42,865 nucleotides of DNA from an uncultured Marinobacter sp. (GCA_913057975.1 CAJXOQ010000009.1:1-42865); one strand, 5' to 3'. Positions 9,143 through 17,150 are shown, counted from the stretch's first letter. Numbers and translations: made by a program. Notes: a model not told the origin generated them from the letters alone.

Positions 9143-9745
9143 TCATAGCCAGCCGGACTCTTTCACGGCTTCCAGGCCAAACCTGAGGCGAACCTCATCA
9201 CCCACCAGATCCTGGTCAATGCCGTAGCTCATGCCCCAATTGCTGCGCTTGATGGTGGTTTCGGCAGTGATGCCGAGGGTGTAGTCCTCGTGCCCGATGG
9301 GGTATTCGGCGGATTTGTTAAGGGTTACATCAACATCCACCGGGCGGGTTTTGCCTAGAAGGGTCAGGTCACCGGTCACAATGCCGGTGTTGTCCCCGGT
9401 ATTCTCGAAGCCGGTGATCTCAAAGGTGATATCCGGGAACTTTCCACTGTTGAGGAAATCGTCGTTGCGCAGGTGGCCATCCCGTTTGTCGTGATTGGTG
9501 AACACGCTTTTGCTTTTGAACGTCAGTGTCCCGGAGGTGAGCTGTCTGGTCTCCTCGTCGTAGTCAAACTGTCCCTCCACATCCCGGAACATGCCCATCA
9601 CCGGGGCATAGCCGATGTGGTTCACCTCAAACGACATCGAGAAGTGTTCATCGTCGATAATGTAGGTTTCCGGCTCCGCCATGGCAACCGGGGCTGACAA
9701 TACCAATGAGGCGGTCAGTACAGCGGTGGATAGGAACGTTTTCAT
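9143..9745 (-). CDS. YceI-family periplasmic lipocalin-like protein
   Basis: The 200-residue protein has a Sec signal peptide (MKTFLSTAVLTASLVLSAPVAMA). A YceI beta-barrel follows: YIIDDEHFSMSFEVNHIGYAPVMGMFRDVEGQFDYDEE, then FKSKSVFTNHDKRDGHLRNDDFLNSGKFPDITFEI. Structurally studied YceI members bind polyprenyl chains of isoprenoid quinones inside the barrel, so a hydrophobic ligand is plausible here. The ATG at 9745 overlaps the stop of the upstream CDP-alcohol transferase (ATGA), so a longer in-frame start is rejected. This tight coupling ties it to a membrane lipid or lipid-linked product. Confidence 0.93.
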   Translation of the reverse strand: MKTFLSTAVLTASLVLSAPVAMAEPETYIIDDEHFSMSFEVNHIGYAPVMGMFRDVEGQFDYDEETRQLTSGTLTFKSKSVFTNHDKRDGHLRNDDFLNSGKFPDITFEITGFENTGDNTGIVTGDLTLLGKTRPVDVDVTLNKSAEYPIGHEDYTLGITAETTIKRSNWGMSYGIDQDLVGDEVRLRFGLEAVKESGWL

Positions 9746-10464
9746 GTCTTTCTCCCTGTTTGATAAAGCCAGCGCAGGTCTGTAAAAAATGAATAACAGA
9801 GCAGTACCAGCGCGATAGCGAGTGTGGAGGTTGCGAAACCGGTTGGCGTAATGGGCAGTATGGCAATCATCAGGGTGACTATTTGCCATACGCAGACAGT
9901 TTTGCGTCGAAAGCTGTCGGGTAGTGGTCTGTCCATGAAGCGAAACCAGTGGCCAGCGGCCACGAAGGCGTAACGCATCAGCCCCAACGCCAGAACCCAA
10001 GGGCCGGCTTTGCCCTGCGCCAGGACTGCAATACAAAGTCCAAGGATGAACAGCGCATCCAGTTCCATGTCAAATCGGGCACCGAACGCTGTTTCTGAGC
10101 GCGTGGCCCTGGCGACGGCGCCATCCACACCGTCAAGAATCAACGCCAGTAAACACAATGACCCGTACAACCACAGCCAGTTCCCTAACTCGGAAGTGAA
10201 CGGCGCCAGGCTGGTGAGAAGTATGACGAGGGCGGCGCGTACCAGGGTTGCCCGGTTGGCCCAACCGAAGTCCTGTTCCGCGGGCCAGAAGTGAATAACA
10301 GGCACCGCAATTGCCAGGCAAAGCAGCACGGCGAGCGCGTAAAAGCTGGCAGGGGGGTGGAATCCGAAGCCAGCGGCGGTCACCATGAGCGCCGTCAGTC
10401 CGCCGGACCAGGCAAGATCGGCGGCCAGGGGCAGGCGGAACGTGTGAGTGTGGAAATCCATCAT
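9742..10464 (-). CDS. CDP-alcohol phosphatidyltransferase family protein
   Basis: The 240-residue membrane protein has about six to seven hydrophobic helices. It carries the full catalytic motif DGVDGAVAR-x8-GARFDMELD (around residue 115-135), matching D-G-x2-A-R-x8-G-x3-D-x3-D of enzymes that move a phosphatidyl or similar group from a CDP-alcohol to an acceptor alcohol at a metal site. The acceptor is unknown; the protein does not look like PgsA or PssA. It is divergent from the dehydrogenase/PTPS/glycosyltransferase operon and translationally coupled to yceI. The context suggests it helps make a lipid-linked form of that operon's product. The substrate is inference. Confidence 0.88.
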   Translation of the reverse strand: MMDFHTHTFRLPLAADLAWSGGLTALMVTAAGFGFHPPASFYALAVLLCLAIAVPVIHFWPAEQDFGWANRATLVRAALVILLTSLAPFTSELGNWLWLYGSLCLLALILDGVDGAVARATRSETAFGARFDMELDALFILGLCIAVLAQGKAGPWVLALGLMRYAFVAAGHWFRFMDRPLPDSFRRKTVCVWQIVTLMIAILPITPTGFATSTLAIALVLLCYSFFTDLRWLYQTGRKT

Positions 10465-10538
10465 TAAACCCCAGCGTATGATTGAGCGTGCATCCGGTCG
10501 AAACAGGGCCTATTGAAAACAGCGATGCGCCTGTATGC

Positions 10539-10585
10539 ACTATAGCTGGCAAGGCCGCGTGTACTATAGCCTGCGTATACTATAG
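10539..10585. promoter_or_regulatory. Three ACTATAG repeats in a divergent promoter region
   Basis: The heptamer ACTATAG occurs at 10539-10545, 10563-10569 and 10579-10585. The last two sit in the longer shared context GTRTACTATAG or GTATACTATAG. Its core CTATAG is palindromic, so it reads on both strands. The repeats lie between the CDP-alcohol transferase (minus) and the dehydrogenase (plus) and could be operators or overlapping -10 elements (TATACT) for the two directions. No regulator can be named. Confidence 0.45.
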
Positions 10586-10617
10586 TGAGTTACGTGCGCT
10601 GTAAGGAAACAGACGAT

Positions 10618-11616
10618 ATGACAAACGCATTTTGGGTGACCGGGCTCGGGGAAGGGGCCATTCTCCCAGCAACCTACGATCATTGTTCGGCGGCCGACGC
10701 TGACAGTCCAGCGGTCTCTGTACGGGCGCTATACTCCGGCGTCAGTCGTGGAACCGAGTCATTGGTCTTCAACAACCGTGTGCCACCGTCGGAATACGAT
10801 TCGATGCGTGCCCCGTTCCAGGAAGGCGATTTTCCCTTCCCGGTCAAATATGGTTATGCCAGCGTCGGCCGTGTTGTGTCAGGCCCGGAGGCTTTGGCTG
10901 GCCAGTCGGTGTTCTGTCTGTTTCCTCATCAGGAGCACTATCAGGTTCCTGCATCCGCAGTTGTGCCTCTTCCGCCCGGCCTTCCGGAATACAGGGCAGT
11001 GCTGGCCGCCAACATGGAAACCGCCGTTAACGGCCTGTGGGACGCCTCACCACGAGTGGGGGAGCGGATCGCAGTGGTTGGCCTTGGCGTCGTTGGCCTG
11101 CTGGTTGCGTGGCTTGCCAGCCGCATACCGGGTACCCGGGTTACCGCTGTGGATATCAATCCACAGCGTAAGGCGGTTGCGCACTCCCTGGGGCTGACTT
11201 TCCAGACCCAATGCCAACAGGACGATCATGATCTGGTCATCCATGCCAGCGGCCACCCAAAAGGTCTTGAAACCGCTCTTGCGCTGGCGGGACAGGAAGC
11301 GCGAATTGTTGAAATGAGCTGGTATGGAGAGCAGACAGTACCGGTATCCCTGGGCCGGGCATTCCATTCTCGCCGGCTGACGATACGGTCGAGCCAGGTT
11401 GGCAACCTTCACCCTGACCAGAGACCACGCTGGGGTTACCGGGATCGAATGCTGTTGGCCCTGGATCTGTTGCGGGATGATGTCCTGGACTGCCTGATCA
11501 GCGGCGAAACCACCTTCGAATCGCTGCCTGAGGTTATGCCAGCACTTGCTGGAAACAGAGCTGGAGGGATGGCCTCCGACACTCTCTGCCATCGTATTGT
11601 ATACCCCGACAACTGA
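10618..11616 (+). CDS. Zinc-type alcohol dehydrogenase-like (MDR) oxidoreductase
   Basis: The 332-residue medium-chain dehydrogenase/reductase has an N-terminal GroES-like domain (VRALYSGVSRGTESLVFNNRVP; VKYGYASVGRVV near 70-85). A nucleotide domain follows, with VVGLGVVGLLVAWLAS near 150 and VTAVDINPQRKAVAHSLG. It lacks the Cys/His zinc-catalysis motif of classical alcohol dehydrogenases: SGVSRGTES occupies that place, as in BchC-like and related branches. It therefore likely oxidises or reduces a hydroxyl or ketone on an intermediate. The ATG at 10618 is preferred over an earlier GTG because AAGGAA lies 9 bases upstream. It is the first gene of a four-gene operon; the PTPS-like gene follows after 32 bases. 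Confidence 0.82.
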   Translation: MTNAFWVTGLGEGAILPATYDHCSAADADSPAVSVRALYSGVSRGTESLVFNNRVPPSEYDSMRAPFQEGDFPFPVKYGYASVGRVVSGPEALAGQSVFCLFPHQEHYQVPASAVVPLPPGLPEYRAVLAANMETAVNGLWDASPRVGERIAVVGLGVVGLLVAWLASRIPGTRVTAVDINPQRKAVAHSLGLTFQTQCQQDDHDLVIHASGHPKGLETALALAGQEARIVEMSWYGEQTVPVSLGRAFHSRRLTIRSSQVGNLHPDQRPRWGYRDRMLLALDLLRDDVLDCLISGETTFESLPEVMPALAGNRAGGMASDTLCHRIVYPDN

Positions 11617-11648
11617 CTCCCATCATTCGTATCGAGGACCCAAAACCC

Positions 11649-12047
11649 ATGTTCAGCCTTACCGTCAGAGACCACATGATGATCGCCCACAGCTTTAAGG
11701 GTGACATCTTCGGCCCCGCCCAGGGCCTGCATGGCGCCACCTACGTGGTTGATGTCTCCTTCGAGCGGGAAGCCCTCGACAACGACGATCTGATCGTCGA
11801 TATCGGGCTGGCGTCCGAGGTGTTGTCGTCGGTGATTGCCGAGTTCAACATGAAGAACCTGGACGACATAGAGGAATTTGCCACTCGCAATACCACCACC
11901 GAATTCATGGCGATGACGGTGTTCGACCGACTGGCCGCGGCGATCCGCCAGGGCCGGCTGGGTGAAACCGGCAAGGGTCTGTGTTCGATGAAGGTCAGCC
12001 TCGGCGAGTCCCATATTGCTTGGGCCAGCTACCATGGCAAGCTCTGA
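11649..12047 (+). CDS. QueD/PTPS-like protein lacking canonical catalytic residues
   Basis: The 132-residue protein has the T-fold of 6-pyruvoyl-tetrahydropterin synthase/QueD: FSLTVRDHMMIAHSF at the start, GLHGATYVVDVSF, and a closing VSLGESHIAWASY carrying the pterin-anchoring glutamate (Glu120). Against QueD the changes are large. The catalytic cysteine four residues before the HGH is Ala24. The third zinc ligand is Ala30 (HGA instead of HGH). The Asp-His pair in the FDHxxLNDI motif reads FNMKNLDDI. It probably still binds a pterin or a related GTP-derived ring, but canonical triphosphate elimination looks unlikely. Its last 14 bases overlap the glycosyltransferase gene. GenBank-style names such as 6-carboxytetrahydropterin synthase would overstate function. 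Confidence 0.8.
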   Translation: MFSLTVRDHMMIAHSFKGDIFGPAQGLHGATYVVDVSFEREALDNDDLIVDIGLASEVLSSVIAEFNMKNLDDIEEFATRNTTTEFMAMTVFDRLAAAIRQGRLGETGKGLCSMKVSLGESHIAWASYHGKL

Positions 12048-13980
12048 GACGTTAACGTCGGTGTTGTTTATCGTTCCGGGGGATCCGGAACAGAAAACCG
12101 GAGGCTACCGGTACGTTCAGCGTGTTGTCGCAGGGCTCAGGGATAATGGCGTGGATGCCATTGTTTCCGGGTTATGTGGCAGCTTCCCGGTGCCAGACCG
12201 GATGGCGGAAGCATCCATGAACCGGGTGCTTGCCGATCTCGCGGATGATTCGGTGGTGGTGCTTGACGGGCTGGCCATGGGCGGGCTTCCGGACGTGATC
12301 GCCAACCATGCATCCCGTTTGCGGGTTGTGTCGCTGGTTCACCACGCCCTGGCGGATGAAACGGGGCTGACACAAGAGTTACAGGATTGGCTTTTCCGGG
12401 TAGAGCGTCGGGCGCTGTCGAAGGTGGCCGGGGTAATCACCACCAGTGCCCACACCGCGCACCGCCTGAAAGACTACAGCGTACCGGCCACCGCCATCCG
12501 CGTGGTTGAGCCGGGCGCCGACACCATTGCTGGTATCGGCGCTGAAACCCAGCCATCAAGAGCCGAGGGCCGCACGATTCATCTGCTCTGCGTTGCCCAC
12601 CTGTCGCCACGCAAGGCGCAGCATCATCTGGTTGAAGCGTTAAGCGACCTCCGGAACTATTCATGGCACTGCACCCTGGCAGGTTCGTTGGATCGCGACG
12701 AGCGCTATGCCCATGAGCTTCGCGGCATTATCGCTAACCTGGGGCTTGAACGTCGAATCAGTCTTGCAGGGGAGTTGGACGACACCGAGCTGGCCAGCAC
12801 CTATCGTAAAGCCGACGTGTTCGTGCTGCCGTCCGTTTATGAAGGGTACGGAATGGTGATCGATGAGGCGATTGCCGCAGGTTTGCCGGTGATCACCACT
12901 GATGGGGGTGCCCTTTCCACGACAGGCCTGCGGCCCGGCGTCCGGCAGTATCCGGCCGGTGATGTGGCAGCGCTGCGGGCCTGCCTGGAAGACTGGCTGT
13001 CAGATCCCGGCGCTCTTGGCGAGGCGGCTACTCAGGCACGACAGGCGTCTTGCTCCCTGCGAAGCTGGCAGAGCACCGCCATTGCGTTCCGGCAGGCACT
13101 GGAGGACCTGCTGCCGCCACCAGACCCCACCACCTTTGACAGTGGCTGGCTGGCACTGCGTGAGCCGGCAGATCACCGAGCTCGTAACCAGAGGCTGCTC
13201 TCGGAGGTGCTGGCGTGGGCGGAACAGGAGTACTGTCACCCGGGCGTTCTGAGCGGTCATCACGCACCGCCACTGCTTGTGGTGGATCTGGGTACGGGAA
13301 CCGGCTCCAACGCCCGCTACCTTGTGCCGGCCATGACGGTACCCCAGCGCTGGGTGCTATTGGACCAGGACGAACACCTGCTCGGCCTCGCCAGAGAGAG
13401 CTTGGAATACCTGGACGTTCCGCTGGAAACCCATGCCTGTCACTTGAGTGCCACGCGGCTTGCCGGGCAGATTCCGGATGGAACGCGACTGGTCACAGCT
13501 TCAGCCCTGATTGACTTGATGTCGGAAGACTGGCTAGAGGCATTGGCGATAGCCGCCGCCAGACACAATGCCGGTGTGTTTATCGTTTTGAGTTACACGG
13601 GTGATTTCGAGCTGTCGCCGGCAGACCAGGACGACGACTGGATACGCAAGACCGTCAACGAACACCAGCACAATGACAAGGGTACTGGCGCCGCGCTGGG
13701 GCCATCGGCGACGAATTACCTCAAGCAACAGCTCGAATTGCGCGACTATCAGGTGTCCGTTGCGGAAAGCCCGTGGCATCTGCCGCCTGGTCAAAGCGAA
13801 CTTCAGCGCGCCTTGCTCGAGGGCTGGCGGGACGCGGTGATGCAGCAGTCGCCGAACGAGCGTCAGCGGGCCGAGCGCTGGTTTGACCTGCGCCTGCAGC
13901 AGGCTGACGAACAACGACTGTCAATCCGCGTGGATCATGAAGACCTGTTCGCCCGGCCAGCCAGAGAAGGCGTTGCCTGA
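12034..13980 (+). CDS. GT4 glycosyltransferase fused to SAM-dependent methyltransferase
   Basis: The 648-residue protein has two enzymatic parts. Residues about 8-360 are a GT-B fold family 4 glycosyltransferase: GGYRYVQRVVAGL near the acceptor side, LLCVAHLSPRKAQHHLVEAL, and DVFVLPSVYEGYGMVIDEAIAAGLPVITT near residue 270 with the EX7E retaining-transferase motif. Residues about 385-648 are a class I methyltransferase with LLVVDLGTGTGSNARYL near residue 415 and LLDQDEHLLGLAR as the acidic SAM-ribose segment. The likely sequence is glycosylation then methylation of one acceptor. No frameshift separates the halves. The ATG at 12034 is chosen over a TTG at 12016. The next gene begins two bases after the stop. 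Confidence 0.85.
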   Translation: MASSETLTSVLFIVPGDPEQKTGGYRYVQRVVAGLRDNGVDAIVSGLCGSFPVPDRMAEASMNRVLADLADDSVVVLDGLAMGGLPDVIANHASRLRVVSLVHHALADETGLTQELQDWLFRVERRALSKVAGVITTSAHTAHRLKDYSVPATAIRVVEPGADTIAGIGAETQPSRAEGRTIHLLCVAHLSPRKAQHHLVEALSDLRNYSWHCTLAGSLDRDERYAHELRGIIANLGLERRISLAGELDDTELASTYRKADVFVLPSVYEGYGMVIDEAIAAGLPVITTDGGALSTTGLRPGVRQYPAGDVAALRACLEDWLSDPGALGEAATQARQASCSLRSWQSTAIAFRQALEDLLPPPDPTTFDSGWLALREPADHRARNQRLLSEVLAWAEQEYCHPGVLSGHHAPPLLVVDLGTGTGSNARYLVPAMTVPQRWVLLDQDEHLLGLARESLEYLDVPLETHACHLSATRLAGQIPDGTRLVTASALIDLMSEDWLEALAIAAARHNAGVFIVLSYTGDFELSPADQDDDWIRKTVNEHQHNDKGTGAALGPSATNYLKQQLELRDYQVSVAESPWHLPPGQSELQRALLEGWRDAVMQQSPNERQRAERWFDLRLQQADEQRLSIRVDHEDLFARPAREGVA

Positions 13981-13981
13981 C

Positions 13982-14911
13982 GTGCGACGTCTGCCTCAAA
14001 CCCGTTACCTGCGCTGGGGTTTCACCCTGCTGTTGCTATTGGCCACTGGCTACTTCCTGGATCTGGCCGTGCTCTGGCGGGAACTGGCGCAGTTCTCGTT
14101 ACTGACGTTATTGGCAGCTATGGTGGTCTCCGTTGCACAAGTGGTGCTTTCAGCCTGGCGCTGGTGTTACACCGCCCGGAGGCTTGGTCTGGTGTTGCCC
14201 ATGGCCGTTGCGGTGCGGGAGTACTACCTTGCCACTTTTCTCAATCAGGTGCTTCCTGGTGGGGTGTTGGGCGATGTTAATAGGGCCTGGCGTCACAGTC
14301 TCGACTCCGGTGCCCGTCTTGCGTCTGCTCATGCTGTCATGATCGAACGATTGTCTGGCCAGCTGGTAATGGTGGCGGTGGCGCTAAGCCTGGGGGGCTG
14401 GCTTGCAGGGTCCCGATACGGGATGTTCGAGGCTTTCACCGGCTACGGCGAACGGGCGCTGTTGTTGCTGGCCGTCCTGGTTGCGACAGTGGTATTGATT
14501 GCCAGGCTTTGGCAGCGCGGGAAGAGCTACGTCCATGCGCTTCGGCGTGACTTGCGCAAGGCTCTGTTGAGGTGGCCGGCTCTGGGTGTCCAGGTGGTAT
14601 CCTCCGCCGGTGTGGTGGCCAGTTACCTGGCTGTATTTTCGTTGTTGGCTCTGGGAGCGGGTTATTGGGCTGACCCGTACATGGCCCTGGTGCTGGTGTC
14701 TCTTTGCAGTCTTCTGCTGCTGGTCATGGCTATTCCCGTTACCGTCGCTGGCTGGGGAATGCGCGAGGGCGCTGCGGCATTGCTCTGGCCTATGGCTGGA
14801 ATGCCGGCCGAGCAGGGCGTTGCACTCAGTGTCGGCTACGGGTTGGCGGTCCTGTTGTCCAGCCTTCCGGGCGTGCTGTTCGTATTCACTCGCCGACACT
14901 CGAGTGGCTGA
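13982..14911 (+). CDS. LPG-synthase transmembrane-domain protein (UPF0104/PF03706)
   Basis: The 309-residue integral membrane protein has about eight hydrophobic helices. It shows the PF03706 signatures YYLATFLNQVLPGGVLGDVNRAWR (about 80-103), ERLSGQLVMVAVALS and AGWGMREGAAALLWPMAGMPAEQGVALSVGYGLAVLLSSLPG near the C-terminus. This domain is the flippase half of MprF and also occurs alone beside glycosyltransferases, where it is thought to move or handle lipid-linked glycans. The start is set at GTG 13982, two bases after the fusion gene's stop and behind AGAAGG; an upstream ATG at 13937 would overlap. The end overlaps the convergent RibD-like gene by 26 bases. Confidence 0.83.
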   Translation: MRRLPQTRYLRWGFTLLLLLATGYFLDLAVLWRELAQFSLLTLLAAMVVSVAQVVLSAWRWCYTARRLGLVLPMAVAVREYYLATFLNQVLPGGVLGDVNRAWRHSLDSGARLASAHAVMIERLSGQLVMVAVALSLGGWLAGSRYGMFEAFTGYGERALLLLAVLVATVVLIARLWQRGKSYVHALRRDLRKALLRWPALGVQVVSSAGVVASYLAVFSLLALGAGYWADPYMALVLVSLCSLLLLVMAIPVTVAGWGMREGAAALLWPMAGMPAEQGVALSVGYGLAVLLSSLPGVLFVFTRRHSSG

Positions 14912-15758
14912 AATTCAGATCAAACAGCATGTCACTGCCCAGATCCACCATCTGGGCCTTCGGGCGCAGGGCGCTGTCGAGTGTCTTGATTTCCGGCAGT
15001 GAAAACGCCGGGCGCCCACTGCCGATGATCATGGGGGCGACCATGACATGCAGCCGGTCGAGCAGGTCCGCATTCAGGAATTCAGACACGGTAAGCCCAC
15101 CGCCCTCCACAAAAATCTTGCGAAGACCAAAGTCCGCGAGAACCGCGAGTATATGGGCCGGGTCCGTGGTGTCATTCTGCCCGAGGCAGGGCACATCTGT
15201 TACGCCGTGGCGGGGTGCCAGCTTATCGCCAGCGTGGTAGTCCCCGGCGACGAGGCGAAGTGTTGGGGATGCTTCATCGCTGAACAAGTGGTGGCTGTCC
15301 GGTACCCGATGGTTGCGATCAATCACCACCCGAACCGGATTAATGCCGGACGTCTTGCGAACCGTCAGCCTGGGATTGTCGGTGGATGCAGTTCCGGCGC
15401 CGACAACGACCGCTTCCGACACTGCCCGCAAGCGGTGCAGGTGGGTAATGCCATCTTCGCCATTGATGAACTTGGAGGCGCCGGTCACCGTGGCGATACG
15501 TCCGTCCAGGCTCTGCCCCATCTGGCCGACAACCCGCGAGCGTGAGCCTTGAGCAACCGGGCAGCACAGCGGCAGGAAAACCGACAGAAGGTCCCGTGCG
15601 CCGAGCTCTGCTGGCAGTCGAAGTGCCCATTCGCCGTTCTGGCCAATATCCAGTGCTGGCTTATCACTGCCTGGCAATGAAAGCGTCACATTGCTGCGGT
15701 TCACTGCGTCCAGTACCAGCTCCCATGCGGTGTTCTTATCCAGTGCTTCTGCCGCCAT
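14886..15758 (-). CDS. RibD C-terminal / DHFR-like reductase with N-terminal extension
   Basis: The 290-residue protein consists of an unassigned region (about 1-78) and a RibD reductase domain (about 79-290). The domain carries VGQMGQSLDGRIA, VGAGTASTDNPRLTVR and KIFVEGGGLTVSEFLNADLLDRL, the NADPH- and ribosyl-binding signatures. RibD-type reductases reduce the ribose of 5-amino-6-ribosylamino-uracil phosphate or its diamino form. There is no deaminase zinc domain, so this is not a full RibD. A second, dedicated pyrimidine reductase beside a PTPS-like gene suggests a GTP-derived product other than riboflavin. It converges on the membrane-protein gene and has its own promoter region at 15759-15892, shared divergently with the HTH gene. 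Confidence 0.85.
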   Translation of the reverse strand: MAAEALDKNTAWELVLDAVNRSNVTLSLPGSDKPALDIGQNGEWALRLPAELGARDLLSVFLPLCCPVAQGSRSRVVGQMGQSLDGRIATVTGASKFINGEDGITHLHRLRAVSEAVVVGAGTASTDNPRLTVRKTSGINPVRVVIDRNHRVPDSHHLFSDEASPTLRLVAGDYHAGDKLAPRHGVTDVPCLGQNDTTDPAHILAVLADFGLRKIFVEGGGLTVSEFLNADLLDRLHVMVAPMIIGSGRPAFSLPEIKTLDSALRPKAQMVDLGSDMLFDLNFSHSSVGE

Positions 15759-15892
15759 ACCGAGTTATTTCCGTTGCTAATGGATTCATTATAGGTAGAT
15801 TGTGTGTAAAGCTATATGTACGTTACATTTCCGGTTTGATTCACCGAAAATGTTATCCGACCACAAGATTAACCTCGGCAGAGAACACTCCT

Positions 15893-16309
15893 ATGCGGTA
15901 CCTGCAAACCTTTAACCGCCGCCTGCGTCAGATTCGGGAAACCGGGCAGTTGTCGTGCGGGGACGTGGCAGAAATGTGCGGAGTGGACGAGGCACGGGTG
16001 GTGAGTTGGGAAGCGACTGATGCGAGGCATCGGGCATGGCCGGGTGTCACCGAGTTACTGGATTTTTGCCTGAAGACGGAAACCCCACTGGAAGACCTGC
16101 TGGACCTGGACGATGTCGGGGACACGGGCCAGTTAGAGCTGCCGGGCCTGGCGTTCAGCCAGGGTGATGATCTGTCAACGGCCTTGAAAGAACTCGAGCA
16201 GGAAATCAGCCGGATTCAACTATCAGAAGAAGAAATGGAACTGCTGCGCCGGTTTCGGAAAACCTCTGGCGAAAACCGGCGCATGATCCTGCAGATTCTC
16301 GGCAAATAG
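15893..16309 (+). CDS. Small helix-turn-helix regulator
   Basis: The 138-residue protein begins with a Cro/CI-type helix-turn-helix region: FNRRLRQIRETGQLSCGDVAEMCGVDEARVVSWEATDARHRAWPGVTELLDFC (about 6-58). An acidic linker follows, then a C-terminal helical segment (LKELEQEISRIQLSEEEMELLRRFRKTSGENRRMILQIL), likely a dimerisation helix. The ATG at 15893 is chosen because the longer open frame upstream runs antisense through the RibD-like gene. It is divergent from that gene and might regulate it; this rests on position only. Its stop lies 4 bases from the convergent galU stop. Confidence 0.75.
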   Translation: MRYLQTFNRRLRQIRETGQLSCGDVAEMCGVDEARVVSWEATDARHRAWPGVTELLDFCLKTETPLEDLLDLDDVGDTGQLELPGLAFSQGDDLSTALKELEQEISRIQLSEEEMELLRRFRKTSGENRRMILQILGK

Positions 16310-16313
16310 ACGC

Positions 16314-17150
16314 CTACTTACCTTTCTTGTAGATGTTTTCGTAAACGTAGTTGGTCGCTTCCACAAACCCGTCAATGCTGCCGCAGTCAAACCGGCGCCC
16401 CTTGAATTTGTAGGCCAGAACACATCCGTTCTTCGCCTGTTCCAGTAGCGCATCCGTAATCTGAACCTCACCATTCTTGCCCGGGGGCGTGCGCTCGATG
16501 ATGTCGAAGATGTCCGGTGTGAGGATGTAACGCCCAATGATCGCCAGGTTGCTGGGGGCATTTTCCGGGGCGGGTTTCTCGACCATGTCAGTGATGCGAT
16601 AGAGGCCGTCTTTCATGGACTCGCCTGCAATCACGCCGTATTTGTGGGTCTCATCTTCCGGTACTTCTTCAATGGCCACGATGGAGCAGCGGAACTGGTT
16701 GTAAAGCTTGACCATCTGGGCGAGTACACCTTCTTCGGCACCATCGGCCACGCAGAAGTCATCAGCGAGTACGACCGCGAATGGGCTGTCGCCGACAAGG
16801 TTGCGACCAGTAAGGATGGCGTGACCGAGACCTTTCATTTCGCTCTGGCGGGTGAAAGCGAACGAGTTGTTGTCGATCAGTTCCCGGATCGAGGTTAACA
16901 GGTCTTCCTTGCCCGAACCGGCAATCTGGTGCTCGAGCTCATAGCTGATGTCGAAGTGATCCTCGATGGCCCTTTTACCTCGACCGGTGACGAAACCGAA
17001 TTCGTGAACGCCCGCTTCAGAGGCTTCCTCAACGCCATATTGAACAAGGGGTTTGTTCACAATGGGCAGGATCTCCTTGGGCATGGCCTTGGTGGCCGGC
17101 AGGAAGCGGGTGCCATACCCGGCAACGGGAAAGAGACACTTTTTGATCAT
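16314..17150 (-). CDS. galU: UTP-glucose-1-phosphate uridylyltransferase
   Basis: GalU makes UDP-glucose from UTP and glucose-1-phosphate in the cytoplasm. The 278-residue protein has the N-terminal nucleotidyltransferase signature FPVAGYGTRFLPATKAMPKEILPIVNKPLVQYGVEEA. It also has FVTGRGKRAIEDHFD, VLADDFCV (the metal-binding acidic segment), EEVPEDETHKYGVIAGE and GEVQITDALL, all standard GalU segments. AAGGAC lies upstream of the ATG. UDP-glucose is the donor for OpgH encoded on the other side of the intergenic region, so this gene fits the adjacent glucan cluster. Confidence 0.96.
   Translation of the reverse strand: MIKKCLFPVAGYGTRFLPATKAMPKEILPIVNKPLVQYGVEEASEAGVHEFGFVTGRGKRAIEDHFDISYELEHQIAGSGKEDLLTSIRELIDNNSFAFTRQSEMKGLGHAILTGRNLVGDSPFAVVLADDFCVADGAEEGVLAQMVKLYNQFRCSIVAIEEVPEDETHKYGVIAGESMKDGLYRITDMVEKPAPENAPSNLAIIGRYILTPDIFDIIERTPPGKNGEVQITDALLEQAKNGCVLAYKFKGRRFDCGSIDGFVEATNYVYENIYKKGK

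Noticed and set aside
15542..15892. Upstream extension of the HTH regulator
   Set aside because: It runs antisense through the RibD-like gene and through the intergenic promoter region; the ATG at 15893 gives a complete HTH protein.
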